From positions 1 to 54,230 of the forward strand of contig NZ_JAMXQU010000015.1 of the NCBI RefSeq assembly GCF_024054035.1: a DNA stretch of 54,230 nt, in the 5' to 3' direction. The position numbers were made by a program, and so were the translations under genes. This stretch comes from Asaia lannensis NBRC 102526. GTDB taxonomy: Bacteria > Pseudomonadota > Alphaproteobacteria > Acetobacterales > Acetobacteraceae. This document shows positions 35,282 through 43,560 of the stretch, in pieces; within the stretch, counting starts at the first letter, position 1; every line of letters begins with the position of its first letter. The notes under the pieces were generated by a model. That model made no database searches and was not told the DNA's origin. It was given only the letters and a program-made list of their open reading frames with translations.

Positions 35282-36769
35282 TCAGATCGTGACAACACGC
35301 AATGTGTTGGTCGATCCCTGCTGACCGAACGGCAGACCGACGAGCAGAACCAGCTTGTCACCCTTTTCGGCATAGCCTTCGGAAACAGCCAGACCGACTG
35401 CCTGATCCACCACGCCTTCAACGCCATAAACCGGCGTTTCCTGACCCACGGACATGGCGCGCACGCCCCAGACCATGTTCAGGCGGCGAGCCGTTTCGTC
35501 GTCCGGCGTCAGGGCCAGAACCGGGCAATCGGCACGCTCGCGTGCGATCTGCAGGGCGCCACGACCGCTCTGCGTATAGACAACGATCACAGCAGCCGAG
35601 ACCGACTGGGCCACATGCCATGCGGCTTCTGCAATAGCGCCGCCGGTCGTGCCGTCACTGTCAGGACGCAGCGCTTCTTCCTGCATGCGCCATTCGAGGT
35701 CGTTTTCGACGCGACGCGTCACACGGGCCATCACCTCGACGGCCTCACGCGGGTACTTGCCGGCGGCGCTCTCGGCGGAGAGCATCACGGCATCGGTGCC
35801 ATCGAATACGGCGTTCGAGACGTCGGACACCTCGGCGCGCGTCGGCGTGGGCGACGTGATCATGCTTTCCAGCATCTGCGTTGCGACGATCACCGGCTTG
35901 CCCTGAAAACGGGCTTCACGGATGGCGCGTTTCTGTTCGATCGGCACTTCCTCGGCGGGGAGCTCGACACCTAGATCGCCACGAGCCACCATCACGGCAT
36001 CGGAAAGCGCAATGATATCGCTCAGACGCTCCATCGCCTGCGGCTTTTCGAGCTTGGTCATGATCCATGCACGACCCTTGGCGATATCCTTGGCTTCCTG
36101 CACGTCCTCGGGGCGCTGCACGAAGGAAAGGGCCACGTATTCGACACCCAGATCGAGGGCGAACGCGAAATCCTTGTGGTCCTTTTCGGTCAGGGCCGGA
36201 ATGGGCAGCACAACGTCAGGCACGTTCACGCCCTTGCGCTCGGACAGCCAGCCACCGACTTCGACTTCGGTTTCCATATGCGTGTCATCGCAGGACACGA
36301 CGCGCAGACGCATCTTGCCGTCATCGAGCAGCAGACGGCTGCCGGGTTCGGCGGCACGCATGATCTCGGGGTGCGGCAGACAGGCGCGACGGGCATCACC
36401 GGGCGTGCGATCCAGGTCGAGGCGGAAACGTGCGCCCTCGATCAGCTCGACCTTGCCATCGGCAAAAGTCCCTACGCGCAGCTTCGGACCCTGCATATCG
36501 GCCAGAATGGCGAGCGGACGGCCCAGCTCGGCTTCGACATCGCGAATGGTGGCATGACGCTTGGCATGATCTTCATGCGAGCCATGCGAGAAGTTCAGAC
36601 GGAACACGTCAGCGCCGGCCAGAGCCAGTGTGCGGATCATCTCATGCGTGGAGGAGGCCGGGCCGAGGGTCGCTACGATCTTCGTGCGGCGCTGCTCGGC
36701 TTCTTTCTTCACTCCCGTACCCTGGGCTCCCGTACTATGGGCCGAAGCTGCTTGAGGTGAGGACGTCAT
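35282..36769 (-). CDS. pyk: pyruvate kinase
   Basis: Converts phosphoenolpyruvate and ADP to pyruvate and ATP. 495 aa from the ATG at 36769, supported by GGAGATCAGT immediately upstream (33 bases are removed from the longest frame). Domain order is normal: the N-terminal RRTKIVATLGPASS and FRLNFSHGSHEDH, the active-site IMTKLEKPQAM and MVARGDLGVELP, TQMLESMITSPTPTRAEVSDV, and a C-terminal allosteric domain ending LPFGQQGSTNTLRV. An N-terminal 25-residue Ser/Ala-rich extension precedes the barrel. Confidence 0.97.
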   Translation of the reverse strand: MTSSPQAASAHSTGAQGTGVKKEAEQRRTKIVATLGPASSTHEMIRTLALAGADVFRLNFSHGSHEDHAKRHATIRDVEAELGRPLAILADMQGPKLRVGTFADGKVELIEGARFRLDLDRTPGDARRACLPHPEIMRAAEPGSRLLLDDGKMRLRVVSCDDTHMETEVEVGGWLSERKGVNVPDVVLPIPALTEKDHKDFAFALDLGVEYVALSFVQRPEDVQEAKDIAKGRAWIMTKLEKPQAMERLSDIIALSDAVMVARGDLGVELPAEEVPIEQKRAIREARFQGKPVIVATQMLESMITSPTPTRAEVSDVSNAVFDGTDAVMLSAESAAGKYPREAVEVMARVTRRVENDLEWRMQEEALRPDSDGTTGGAIAEAAWHVAQSVSAAVIVVYTQSGRGALQIARERADCPVLALTPDDETARRLNMVWGVRAMSVGQETPVYGVEGVVDQAVGLAVSEGYAEKGDKLVLLVGLPFGQQGSTNTLRVVTI

Positions 36770-36811
36770 ACTGATCTCCGATCCATTTGCTGCACGTTGC
36801 ATATCATAGCT

Positions 36812-37852
36812 TCAGCTAGGCTGAAGCGTCTCTCCTGGCAACAGCCCCCAGAACACACGTCTGGGAAGCCATCCCGTATAGCCCTTGACCACGACCTTGC
36901 ACCATGTCGATCCCTGCGGGCACAGCTTCAGCGTACCCACGGTTCCGGGTTGCAACACGGCGACGACACTGCTGTTTTCGTCCGACTGGCTATAGAGCAG
37001 GGTATCGCCCTGACGCTGTCGCGCCTCGCTCTCACTCGGCACATAGCCCAGCACGCGGGCATCGGCCTTGCCGATCACATCGCCGGACTTGGCCGAAGCC
37101 TCGCCCACTGCCGCCGCATGTCCTTCGGGCGGCTGACCGGGAATCACGAAGGTGCGCTGTCCGACCAGCGTTGCCTGGTGCACCCAGCCCTTCATCCCGT
37201 CAGAATCCTCGATCAGGCGCCAGACATCGAATTCGCGCTCGACCTCAACGGGCAGACCACGGCGATGATAGACCCATTCGATCGGGTAACGCTGACCGGG
37301 CCCCTTGCGCATGAACACCTTGTCGGCGCGCATCGCCGCAAAACGCGGCAGGGGAAGACCCGTATTGGTTCCCTTGTCCTGAGGCGGCGCATCGGGTGCA
37401 GCAGCGGCCGCAGCGGCATCGTCCGGGGTGGGAGGCGCCGCAGACTGCGCTGCAGAGGCAGCAGCGCCCGTAGCAGCGGCACCTGCGGCAACCGCCGCTG
37501 CACCGCGTACGTGATGTCTGGCTGTATGGCGACCATGCGCCGTATGGGCGTCATCCCCGTGGGCTTCACCTGCGACAGGGGCCGCCTTGTGCCTTTTCGT
37601 GCCCTTTGCCGATGCAGCCTTGCCCGCTGCCTTCGCTTTCCTGCGATGCGCGCCGGACTCCTGACTCGCGGCTTTCGCCTTGCCAGTGGCAGCAGCCGCC
37701 TTCGCACCATGCTTGTGATGATGCGCCGTATGTCCGGTCGTCTGGTGTTGGGTCGTCTTGTCTTGGGTCGTCTGGGGCGCAGCCTCTGCCAGCGCGCCGA
37801 ACGGCAGCAGAATCGTCAGCCCGATGCCATAGACGATGCGGAATGTCTTCAT
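36812..37852 (-). CDS. exported SH3-domain protein with His/Lys/Ala-rich linker
   Basis: 346 aa from the ATG at 37852: a signal peptide (about 1-24, LTILLPFGALAEA), a linker of about 130 residues extremely rich in Ala, Lys, His and Thr, then two SH3-like segments. The first is ADKVFMRKGPGQRYPIEWVYHRRGLPVEV (shown in part: MRKGPGQRYPIEW). The second is near the C-terminus (LLYSQSDENSSVVAVLQPG, WCKVVVKGYTGWLPRR). This is the SH3_4/bacterial SH3 type that often binds cell wall. The basic linker may bind acidic polymers or metals. Role unknown. It lies 42 bp upstream of pyk on the same strand. Confidence 0.82.
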   Translation of the reverse strand: MKTFRIVYGIGLTILLPFGALAEAAPQTTQDKTTQHQTTGHTAHHHKHGAKAAAATGKAKAASQESGAHRRKAKAAGKAASAKGTKRHKAAPVAGEAHGDDAHTAHGRHTARHHVRGAAAVAAGAAATGAAASAAQSAAPPTPDDAAAAAAAPDAPPQDKGTNTGLPLPRFAAMRADKVFMRKGPGQRYPIEWVYHRRGLPVEVEREFDVWRLIEDSDGMKGWVHQATLVGQRTFVIPGQPPEGHAAAVGEASAKSGDVIGKADARVLGYVPSESEARQRQGDTLLYSQSDENSSVVAVLQPGTVGTLKLCPQGSTWCKVVVKGYTGWLPRRVFWGLLPGETLQPS

Positions 37853-37901
37853 GGGTGCATGGGTGCCAAGTTGTGAGGTTCTGGGCAAGAGGGCGACTGC
37901 G

Positions 37902-38279
37902 TCACAAACTCAGAATCTGGGCATCCGCCGTCCGCTCGAGGAAAGACGTGACACCGCAGATACGCACATCCTCGCACAGATCGCTCTGGACAAGACCAGC
38001 GGCCCTCATCCCGGCTTCGCATGCCATGATCTCGCCCCCCAGCTCGAGAACGGCGGAACGAAGGGTTTCGAACCCCGCAACACCCCGCTCCTGAAACAGC
38101 TGATCGAGCGCGACGCCGTCCATGCCGGACCAGTTCCGGCAGAGTGCATGAACGCTCAACCCTCCCGCGAACAGCACGACTTCACGCCCGAGAGCCAGCG
38201 CTCCGGCCGCGAGCACAAAAGCGTGATGAGCGCGTTCAAACGAGCGATCGGCGAGAATGATACCCATGACACGCATCAT
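37902..38279 (-). CDS. DsrE-like family protein
   Basis: 125 aa with the DsrE/DsrF-like alpha/beta pattern: RVMGIILADRSFERAHHAFVLAAGALALG followed by VVLFAGGLSVHAL, and a C-terminal DVRICGVTSFL strand with Cys. A Cys in EIMACEAGMRAAGL is where DsrE-type proteins carry a sulfur-relay Cys. The ATG at 38279 overlaps the stop of the ThiF/MoeB-type gene as ATGA, so the two are translationally coupled and may share a sulfur-transfer pathway (inference). Confidence 0.75.
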   Translation of the reverse strand: MMRVMGIILADRSFERAHHAFVLAAGALALGREVVLFAGGLSVHALCRNWSGMDGVALDQLFQERGVAGFETLRSAVLELGGEIMACEAGMRAAGLVQSDLCEDVRICGVTSFLERTADAQILSL

Positions 38280-39067
38280 GGCGTCTCCCTTTCGGAGGGG
38301 TGACCGCAGCCTGGACATTCGGGATCGACAGGCAGGGCGAGACTGCGAAACGAGGCATCGAGCGCATTCCAGAGCAGGACATGCCCGCTGAGACTGCGCC
38401 CCAGAGACAGAAGCTCCTTGAGGGCCTCTGTTGCCATGAGCGTGCCGATCACGCCGGTCACTGCCCCGAAAATGCCCGCCTGTCCGCAGCTCAGGGCTGC
38501 GCTTTCATCCGCATCGGGGTAGAGGCAGCGATAGCATGGGCCGCCACGGTGCGGCGCGAAGGTCGAGAGCGTGCCCTCAAAACGCTGTACGGCGCCGGAA
38601 ACGAGCGTCTTCTTCATAGCCTGACAGCAATCGGCCACGGCATAGCGGGTCGTGAAATTGTCGCTTCCATCGCAAACGACATCGTACCCTTCCATAAGGG
38701 TCGGAAGCGAATCGCTTTTGACCCGCATGACATGCGGCACGACCTCGATATCGGCATTGAGTTCGTTCAGACGTGCAGCGGCCCTCAGCGCCTTTTCCTG
38801 ACCCACATCCTGCCTCGCAAACAGGATCTGCCGTTGCAGATTGCTCAGTTCGACATGGTCATCGTCCACAATCCCGATCCGCCCGACGCCTGCCGCGGCA
38901 AGGTACAGGGCCAGAGGGCTACCGAGGCCGCCCGCACCGATGACCAGCACCGACGAGTCGCGCAGTCTGGCCTGCCCTGTGGCACCGACTTCAGGAAGGA
39001 GAATATGTCGCGAATACCGGTGTAGTTCGTCTTCGGAAAAGGTGAGATCGGAAAATTCGGACGACAT
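38276..39067 (-). CDS. HesA/MoeB/ThiF-family adenylyltransferase
   Basis: 263 aa E1-like enzyme that adenylates the C-terminal Gly of a ubiquitin-like sulfur carrier (MoaD or ThiS). N-terminal RYSRHILLPEVGATGQARL, ATP-binding GAGGLGSPLALYLAAAGVG, IVDDDHVELSNLQRQ with the catalytic Arg/Asp, and VCDGSDNFTTRYAVAD. Two zinc-binding Cys pairs are present (CYRC and CPGC). The rhodanese domain of longer homologues is absent. Which carrier it serves cannot be decided. It diverges from the DUF2939 gene and is coupled to a DsrE-like gene. Confidence 0.92.
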   Translation of the reverse strand: MSSEFSDLTFSEDELHRYSRHILLPEVGATGQARLRDSSVLVIGAGGLGSPLALYLAAAGVGRIGIVDDDHVELSNLQRQILFARQDVGQEKALRAAARLNELNADIEVVPHVMRVKSDSLPTLMEGYDVVCDGSDNFTTRYAVADCCQAMKKTLVSGAVQRFEGTLSTFAPHRGGPCYRCLYPDADESAALSCGQAGIFGAVTGVIGTLMATEALKELLSLGRSLSGHVLLWNALDASFRSLALPVDPECPGCGHPSERETP

Positions 39068-39224
39068 TATTCGGGTCGGATCCCTGTCCAGAAGAAAACT
39101 CGTGCGGCGCTCAGGATTTTAATGACAAGTGGCCGATCTTTCCCATAGCATAGCCCTGTTCAACGAAGAAAACAGAGGCTTCGGCCATTCGGAACCAGGC
39201 TTGTTACCGGCTTGATCGATAACA

Positions 39225-39851
39225 ATGCACGATCGTCGTGCGTTCATGTCCCTTTTGCCAGTTACAGAGAAAAAAATGAGAGACCCAGCAGGATTGCCCG
39301 CCGAGCTTTTTTCCATTCCGGCTCGACTGACATGGCCTTCTTTCAGAAGAGCCCCGCATGCACTGGGCGCGTTTACCGTCGCACTGGTATGCATCTATGC
39401 CCTGTCGCCGTATCTCGCGCTCTGGTCTCTTTCCGCAGCCCTGCGCACGCATGACACCAATACACTCGCGCAGCATGTCGACTGGAGCGCGCTGACCAGC
39501 AGCCTCAAGGCCGAGGCTGTCGATGCAATCGTCGGTCCCCCGCCCGCAGCAGACGACCTTCCCGATTTCGGTTCGTCTTTTGCAACGGGTGCTGTCTCCC
39601 ATGCCATAGACACCCGTCTGACACCCGAGCTGCTTATGGGCTTTGCAGGCCAGCTGATCGACGGGCAGAAAACGTCACCGGTCCCCAGTGTATCCGAGCT
39701 TTATAATCGCCTTTCCGCACATTTCGTCGCTCCGGCCGAGTTCGAGGCCGGGCTGGTCATGGCGCCCGGTCAGAAGCCGACCATAGTCCATATGAAGTTC
39801 GAACAGTGGCACTGGAAAATCACGCGTCTGGATCTTCCCAAAGCCGCGTGA
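39225..39851 (+). CDS. DUF2939-family membrane-anchored protein
   Basis: 208 aa (191 if the ATG at 39276 is used; the first ATG lacks a clear ribosome-binding site). One membrane helix (about 47-66, LGAFTVALVCIYALSPYLALW) precedes the DUF2939 signature ALRTHDTNTLAQHVDWSAL, then a region with a conserved VSELYNRLSAHF segment and a C-terminal FEQWHWKITRLDLP strand. Exposed to the periplasm by topology. Function unknown for the family. Its end lies 19 bp from the end of the convergent GT2 gene. Confidence 0.8.
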   Translation: MHDRRAFMSLLPVTEKKMRDPAGLPAELFSIPARLTWPSFRRAPHALGAFTVALVCIYALSPYLALWSLSAALRTHDTNTLAQHVDWSALTSSLKAEAVDAIVGPPPAADDLPDFGSSFATGAVSHAIDTRLTPELLMGFAGQLIDGQKTSPVPSVSELYNRLSAHFVAPAEFEAGLVMAPGQKPTIVHMKFEQWHWKITRLDLPKAA

Positions 39852-39870
39852 GAGCTGAAAACGGCTGCCC

Positions 39871-40932
39871 TTAACGGGCAGGGCGGAAGCCAAGGCGCAA
39901 ACGACGAAGGACGCGCGCGACGAAATAAGGCAAAACCAGCAGACGTTTTGAGCGCGGCCTCAGACAGGCAAGATAGAATTTGAGTTTTATCCGGTCCTCA
40001 AGACGCAGGCGGGTATGGGTGGCGACGAGGGTCGCAAACTCTTCCAGCATGCCGACCAGTTCGTCACTATATTGCGCCATGCGTTTCTCGTGGTCGTATC
40101 GAGCAAAATAGATCGATTTGAACGCTTCCGCAGCAATCACGATGCTGAATCGAGGAAAGATCAGATCGCGGACATAGACACTCAAACGCTCCGGGTCGGA
40201 AGCGAACAGAACACACAGCTTATGGATATAACGCATGCGGCTTCGGCTCATACGTATGCTGTATGACGTGCTGTTCTTGTTGATACACCAGACCGTCACG
40301 GCCTGCGGAAAGAAGTAGTTGGTGTATCCGGCACGGAACAGTCTCAGAAAAAGATCGTCGTCCTCGTAGCCCATGAACTGGGTATCGAATCCCCCGATCG
40401 CCTCAAAAGCCTTTCGGCTGATAATCGAGGCCGACGGCAGGATATGCATATCGCGCTCAAGCAGGTCCTCGACCGAGACCTTTGGATGCTTGCTGTAACG
40501 CGAAGCAATCGAGGTGGCCACGATATGTCCATCCTCATCGGCCTCCATCAGCTCGCCATAAGCCCAGCCGAAATGAGGATCCTTGTCCCTGACCTGCTCC
40601 AGCAGAAGCTCGATATGGTTCCTGAGGTAGAAATCGTCCTGATCGAGAAAACAGATGTAGTCCGCTGCGGTCGACGCTACGCCAAGATTGCGTGCACTTC
40701 CCTGTCCACCATTCTCCTTTCTCAGGACCGTGACGCCGGTCTCCGATGCGATAAGCGCAAGCGTAGCGCTTTCCGTCTCTGACGATCCATCGTCGACAAT
40801 CAGGAATTCATCTGCAGGAACGGTCTGTTCCAGAACGCTCCGAATGGCGCGCTCGATATAGCGCGACCCATTATAGAACGGGATAATGACAGCGACCGTT
40901 TTCTTTATCGGCTCGACCATGGGTGCGACCAT
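39871..40932 (-). CDS. family 2 glycosyltransferase
   Basis: 353 aa. The GT-A domain occupies about the first 230 residues: VAVIIPFYNGSRYIERAI, FLIVDDGSS, GQGSARNLGVASTAADYICFLDQDDFY with the metal-binding DQDD, and MGYEDDDLFLRLFRAGYTNYFF near the catalytic base. The C-terminal 120 residues are helical and basic, ending with LRPRSKRLLVLPYFVARVLRRLRLGF, a possible membrane-surface anchor. Likely acts in surface polysaccharide or glycolipid synthesis; acceptor unknown. Met5 at 40920 is an alternative start. Confidence 0.87.
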   Translation of the reverse strand: MVAPMVEPIKKTVAVIIPFYNGSRYIERAIRSVLEQTVPADEFLIVDDGSSETESATLALIASETGVTVLRKENGGQGSARNLGVASTAADYICFLDQDDFYLRNHIELLLEQVRDKDPHFGWAYGELMEADEDGHIVATSIASRYSKHPKVSVEDLLERDMHILPSASIISRKAFEAIGGFDTQFMGYEDDDLFLRLFRAGYTNYFFPQAVTVWCINKNSTSYSIRMSRSRMRYIHKLCVLFASDPERLSVYVRDLIFPRFSIVIAAEAFKSIYFARYDHEKRMAQYSDELVGMLEEFATLVATHTRLRLEDRIKLKFYLACLRPRSKRLLVLPYFVARVLRRLRLGFRPAR

Positions 40933-41288
40933 GAAGGCACGTTCCTCTCTAATTACACCGCCGAAGCTCTATGCCATGACCAGTACCGCACGAGGCCTCG
41001 CATGCCGGGAGCACCTGCGCCCAACCGGATTGCCCACGATGGAGGCGAAGCCTCCAACAGATTTAGACGATGTGCAGATATCAAGGTGCCGGAAGGCGAA
41101 AGTGAGGCAACAACCCTACCGACGCGCTCCGAAAACCGAGGGACGAAACTGCTCATTCGAGAAGCAGACCGGTACCCGTCGACAAAACACCGGTGGGACG
41201 ATGCCCGGTGTGATCAGAAACCGGACGCCGCAAACTCCAGGGTTTGCGGCGATGATCTCGTCAGGGTGCCAAATGCCTGGCCGGACGA
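40933..41288. other. 356-bp spacer with two hairpins, no clear gene
   Basis: Between DUF3126 and the GT2 gene (both minus) no ORF has family-like content, although frames on both strands stay open for 65-120 codons. A tight hairpin with a GAA loop and 7-bp stem lies at 41040-41056. The strong 6-base-loop hairpin at 41226-41251 is listed separately. The unusually open frames without coding character, and the structure, suggest a structured RNA or a decayed intergenic repeat; I could not match it to tmRNA, RNase P, SRP or 6S RNA. Confidence 0.4.
41226..41251 (-). terminator. terminator-like hairpin after the DUF3126 gene
   Basis: A perfect 10-bp stem (41226-41235 with 41242-41251) with a 6-base loop lies 37 bp downstream of the DUF3126 stop on the minus strand. 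On that strand it is followed by TCCGGTTTCTG, a weak T-containing tail. It probably ends the DUF3126 transcript. Confidence 0.5.
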
Positions 41289-41513
41289 TCAGGCCGGGGG
41301 AAGATCTTCTTCAAGAACCGTGATGTGGATTGCGTATGAGATCTCGCCTTCGTCTTCGTCACGATGAACCGTGCCGATAAGCTCGCCGTTAACGGCCAGC
41401 TCGACCGTATGGCCAGCACGGGCGGGCGGATTAACCGTGAGTTGCGAGGAGCCAAGCAGACGACGCAGGGTGGTTTGCAGGCGGGACAGCTCGGATGCGG
41501 AAATAGCAGCCAT
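41289..41513 (-). CDS. DUF3126 family protein
   Basis: 74 aa, small, soluble, alphaproteobacteria-specific family. A short N-terminal helix (SELSRLQTTLRRLLG) is followed by three beta strands (LTVNPPAR, TVELAVNGELIGTVHRDEDEG, EISYAIHITVLEEDLP). No function is known. It appears to be monocistronic: a gap of 154 bp separates it from the divergent secreted-protein gene, and a hairpin follows it. Confidence 0.85.
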   Translation of the reverse strand: MAAISASELSRLQTTLRRLLGSSQLTVNPPARAGHTVELAVNGELIGTVHRDEDEGEISYAIHITVLEEDLPPA

Positions 41514-41667
41514 GATAACTCCTGGGGTTTGATGCGTTGTGCGTTCTGTAGAGCATCCTGCCCCCCTGCGAAACCGTCTTTAAACCTGCTGACTGCCCGA
41601 TACGGTCATGGTGCTGCCATGATTCCCCGGCAGATTTGCGCAATACGCCACTCATCAAGGGAGAGCC

Positions 41668-42153
41668 ATGCTTCGCAGCCTCTTCATCCTCACGATCCTT
41701 GCGATCGCGCCGGTCGGGATGGCAAAAGCCGCAGGATTGCCGCCGCATTTCGCGTCGTCTCTGTCACGTCAGATTTCCAGCGACGGTCCACGCGCCGCCG
41801 CCTGGAGTCTGACGCTCAACCACGACTGGACGAAAGTGACGCAGAATGTCGCCAATAACGACCCGGCCCTGAGTTCAGCCACGTTACGCGCGCTGCTCGA
41901 CTATACGCCCCGTTTCGAAAAAGCAGCGATGCAACATGCCTTGCGCATACGACTCCAGCGCGATCCCCTGGCGGGGCTGGCCGTTCTCTCCCCGGTGTCC
42001 CACAGCCCCTATTCCGGCCGCGCCATATGCGGCGCAGGCGAGGCACGATGGAAACACCAGATACGTCCCATGATCGCCGCCACGCATGACATCGTCTACG
42101 CCTTGCAACGTGAGGCATGTTTAAATGCGTTAAGGTTACATTCGAGACGTTGA
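41668..42153 (+). CDS. small secreted protein of unknown function
   Basis: 161 aa with a signal peptide (about 1-22, LFILTILAIAPVGMAKA) and a mature domain rich in Ala, Ser and Arg. It carries two Cys residues (AICGAGEA and REACLNAL) that could form a disulfide. A GGGAGAG ribosome-binding site precedes the ATG. No known domain recognised. A terminator-like hairpin follows 22 bp after the stop. Confidence 0.75.
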   Translation: MLRSLFILTILAIAPVGMAKAAGLPPHFASSLSRQISSDGPRAAAWSLTLNHDWTKVTQNVANNDPALSSATLRALLDYTPRFEKAAMQHALRIRLQRDPLAGLAVLSPVSHSPYSGRAICGAGEARWKHQIRPMIAATHDIVYALQREACLNALRLHSRR

Positions 42154-42175
42154 ATTAACCGACGCGAGAGGGCAC

Positions 42176-42202
42176 ACAGAACTTACTTCCAGTAAGTTCT
42201 GT
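42176..42202 (+). terminator. hairpin terminator after the secreted-protein gene
   Basis: A perfect 11-bp stem (42176-42186 with 42192-42202) with a 5-base loop lies between the secreted-protein gene and the BamE-like lipoprotein gene. It is followed by TGTCAT, so the T run is poor, but the stem is exact and well placed. Confidence 0.6.
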
Positions 42203-42257
42203 TGTCATAACGACGCCCGCAAGGGCTCCCTGCCCCTTTTCGCATCGAGGAAAATCT

Positions 42258-42848
42258 TTGACTTCCACCCTGCGCATTGCCCTCAGCGCGTTGCCGCTGC
42301 TGGGTCTGTCTGGCTGCGGCTATTTCGATTCACGCGAGGCCCACAGGGCACAGCTTGCCATGATCGGCATGACCTCGAACGATCTTCAGGCCTGTGCCGG
42401 TCTCCCGGCCTCGACCAAGACGCTGAACGACACTACGCAGATCTATCAGTATACTGCGACGATGAACGTGCCCACGGCAAGCGACTCAACGATCATCCCG
42501 GTTCAACAAATCTTGAATATGACACAGATCACGCTCGGAGGCGCCGGTACGACCTGCAAGGCCATTATCCGCCTCGATCATGATCGCGTGTCGGAAGTGC
42601 ACTATGCCGGCGATGACGACGAGATCATCGGCTCGGACGGCATATGCTCTATCATTACCCGAGGCTGCGCAAGACAGCCGGAAGCCAGCATGCGCAAAGT
42701 CAATGCCGGCCCGTTCGGACCTGTTTCCGCGTTCCACTCGCCCCCAGCCCCGAACCAAAGCACGACAGCGACCTACAACAAGCAGTCTGGCGAGACCGTC
42801 CCCAATTTCACCGACCCATCGAAACCGGTTATCGTCCCACGGCCCTGA
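42258..42848 (+). CDS. BamE/SmpA-like lipoprotein
   Basis: 196 aa. TTG start at 42258 with GAGGA ribosome-binding site 8 bp upstream. Lipoprotein signal ending in lipobox LSGC. The mature N-terminus ([20 protein letters not shown], then IYQYT) and a later [19 protein letters not shown] segment follow the order seen in the Gly-rich lipoprotein at 3925-4350, so the two look like distant paralogues. The C-terminal 60 residues are Pro/Thr/Asn-rich and unstructured. Function unknown. Its end overlaps the convergent pdxJ by 20 bp. Confidence 0.75.
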   Translation: MTSTLRIALSALPLLGLSGCGYFDSREAHRAQLAMIGMTSNDLQACAGLPASTKTLNDTTQIYQYTATMNVPTASDSTIIPVQQILNMTQITLGGAGTTCKAIIRLDHDRVSEVHYAGDDDEIIGSDGICSIITRGCARQPEASMRKVNAGPFGPVSAFHSPPAPNQSTTATYNKQSGETVPNFTDPSKPVIVPRP

Positions 42849-43560
42849 ACAGGGCTCCGGTCGCAATCTCCTGCCTCATGCGGGCGATTGCCGCCGGCAG
42901 ACCGACAAGGATGGCCTCGCCTATCAGGAAATGCCCGATATTGAGTTCTTTCAATCCGGGCAGACCGGCCACACGCCCGACATTGGCATAGGTAAGTCCA
43001 TGGCCTGCATGGAGCTCCAGCCCCTGAGCTTCCGCGGCCTGCGCACCATGATACAAACGCATGAATTCCCCATCATCCGGGTGATGGGCATAGGCGCCTG
43101 TGTGCAATTCGACCACCTGGCCGCCTATCGCAGCGGCAGCCTCGATCTGCCTTGGATCCGGATCGACGAACAGCGAAACGCGTATCCCGGCGTCTCTCAG
43201 ACGTGCGACTTTCGCGCGTAGATCGTCCTGCTGTCCCGCCACATCGAGCCCACCTTCGGTGGTCACCTCTTCACGCCGCTCCGGTACGAGACAGCATGCA
43301 TGAGGGCGAAGGGCGCAGGCCATACCGACCATTTCTTCCGTCGCACCCATCTCGAAATTGAGTGGCACGGTCAGTTCGCGTCGTAGTCTGACCATATCCT
43401 CATCGCGTATATGACGGCGGTCTTCGCGCAGATGGGCCGTAATGCCATCAGCCCCATGCATCGCAGCCAGAAGCGCTGCGCCCACTGGGTCGGGATGACT
43501 GCCACCGCGCGCATTACGTACGGTCGCCACATGATCGATATTGACGCCAAGTCTGATCAT
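42829..43560 (-). CDS. pdxJ: pyridoxine 5'-phosphate synthase PdxJ
   Basis: 243 aa TIM barrel that condenses 1-deoxyxylulose 5-phosphate with 3-amino-2-oxopropyl phosphate, the last ring-closing step of DXP-dependent vitamin B6 synthesis. Signatures: N-terminal [41 protein letters not shown]-type [24 protein letters not shown], and [13 protein letters not shown]. The ATG overlaps the pdxA stop as ATGA, so substrate-producing and substrate-using enzymes are coupled. Complete length. Confidence 0.97.
   Translation of the reverse strand: MIRLGVNIDHVATVRNARGGSHPDPVGAALLAAMHGADGITAHLREDRRHIRDEDMVRLRRELTVPLNFEMGATEEMVGMACALRPHACCLVPERREEVTTEGGLDVAGQQDDLRAKVARLRDAGIRVSLFVDPDPRQIEAAAAIGGQVVELHTGAYAHHPDDGEFMRLYHGAQAAEAQGLELHAGHGLTYANVGRVAGLPGLKELNIGHFLIGEAILVGLPAAIARMRQEIATGALFRAVGR

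Noticed and set aside
40933-41288. Two-piece tmRNA, RNase P RNA or SRP RNA in the spacer
   Set aside because: None of the diagnostic motifs was found (tag-peptide reading frame with T arm, the RNase P GAGGAAAGTC block, or the SRP GGAAG/AGCA apical loop).
41002-41367. 121-codon frame across the spacer and the DUF3126 gene
   Set aside because: Arg/Asp/Ser-rich with no family-like pattern, overlaps a supported gene antisense, and covers a structured spacer.
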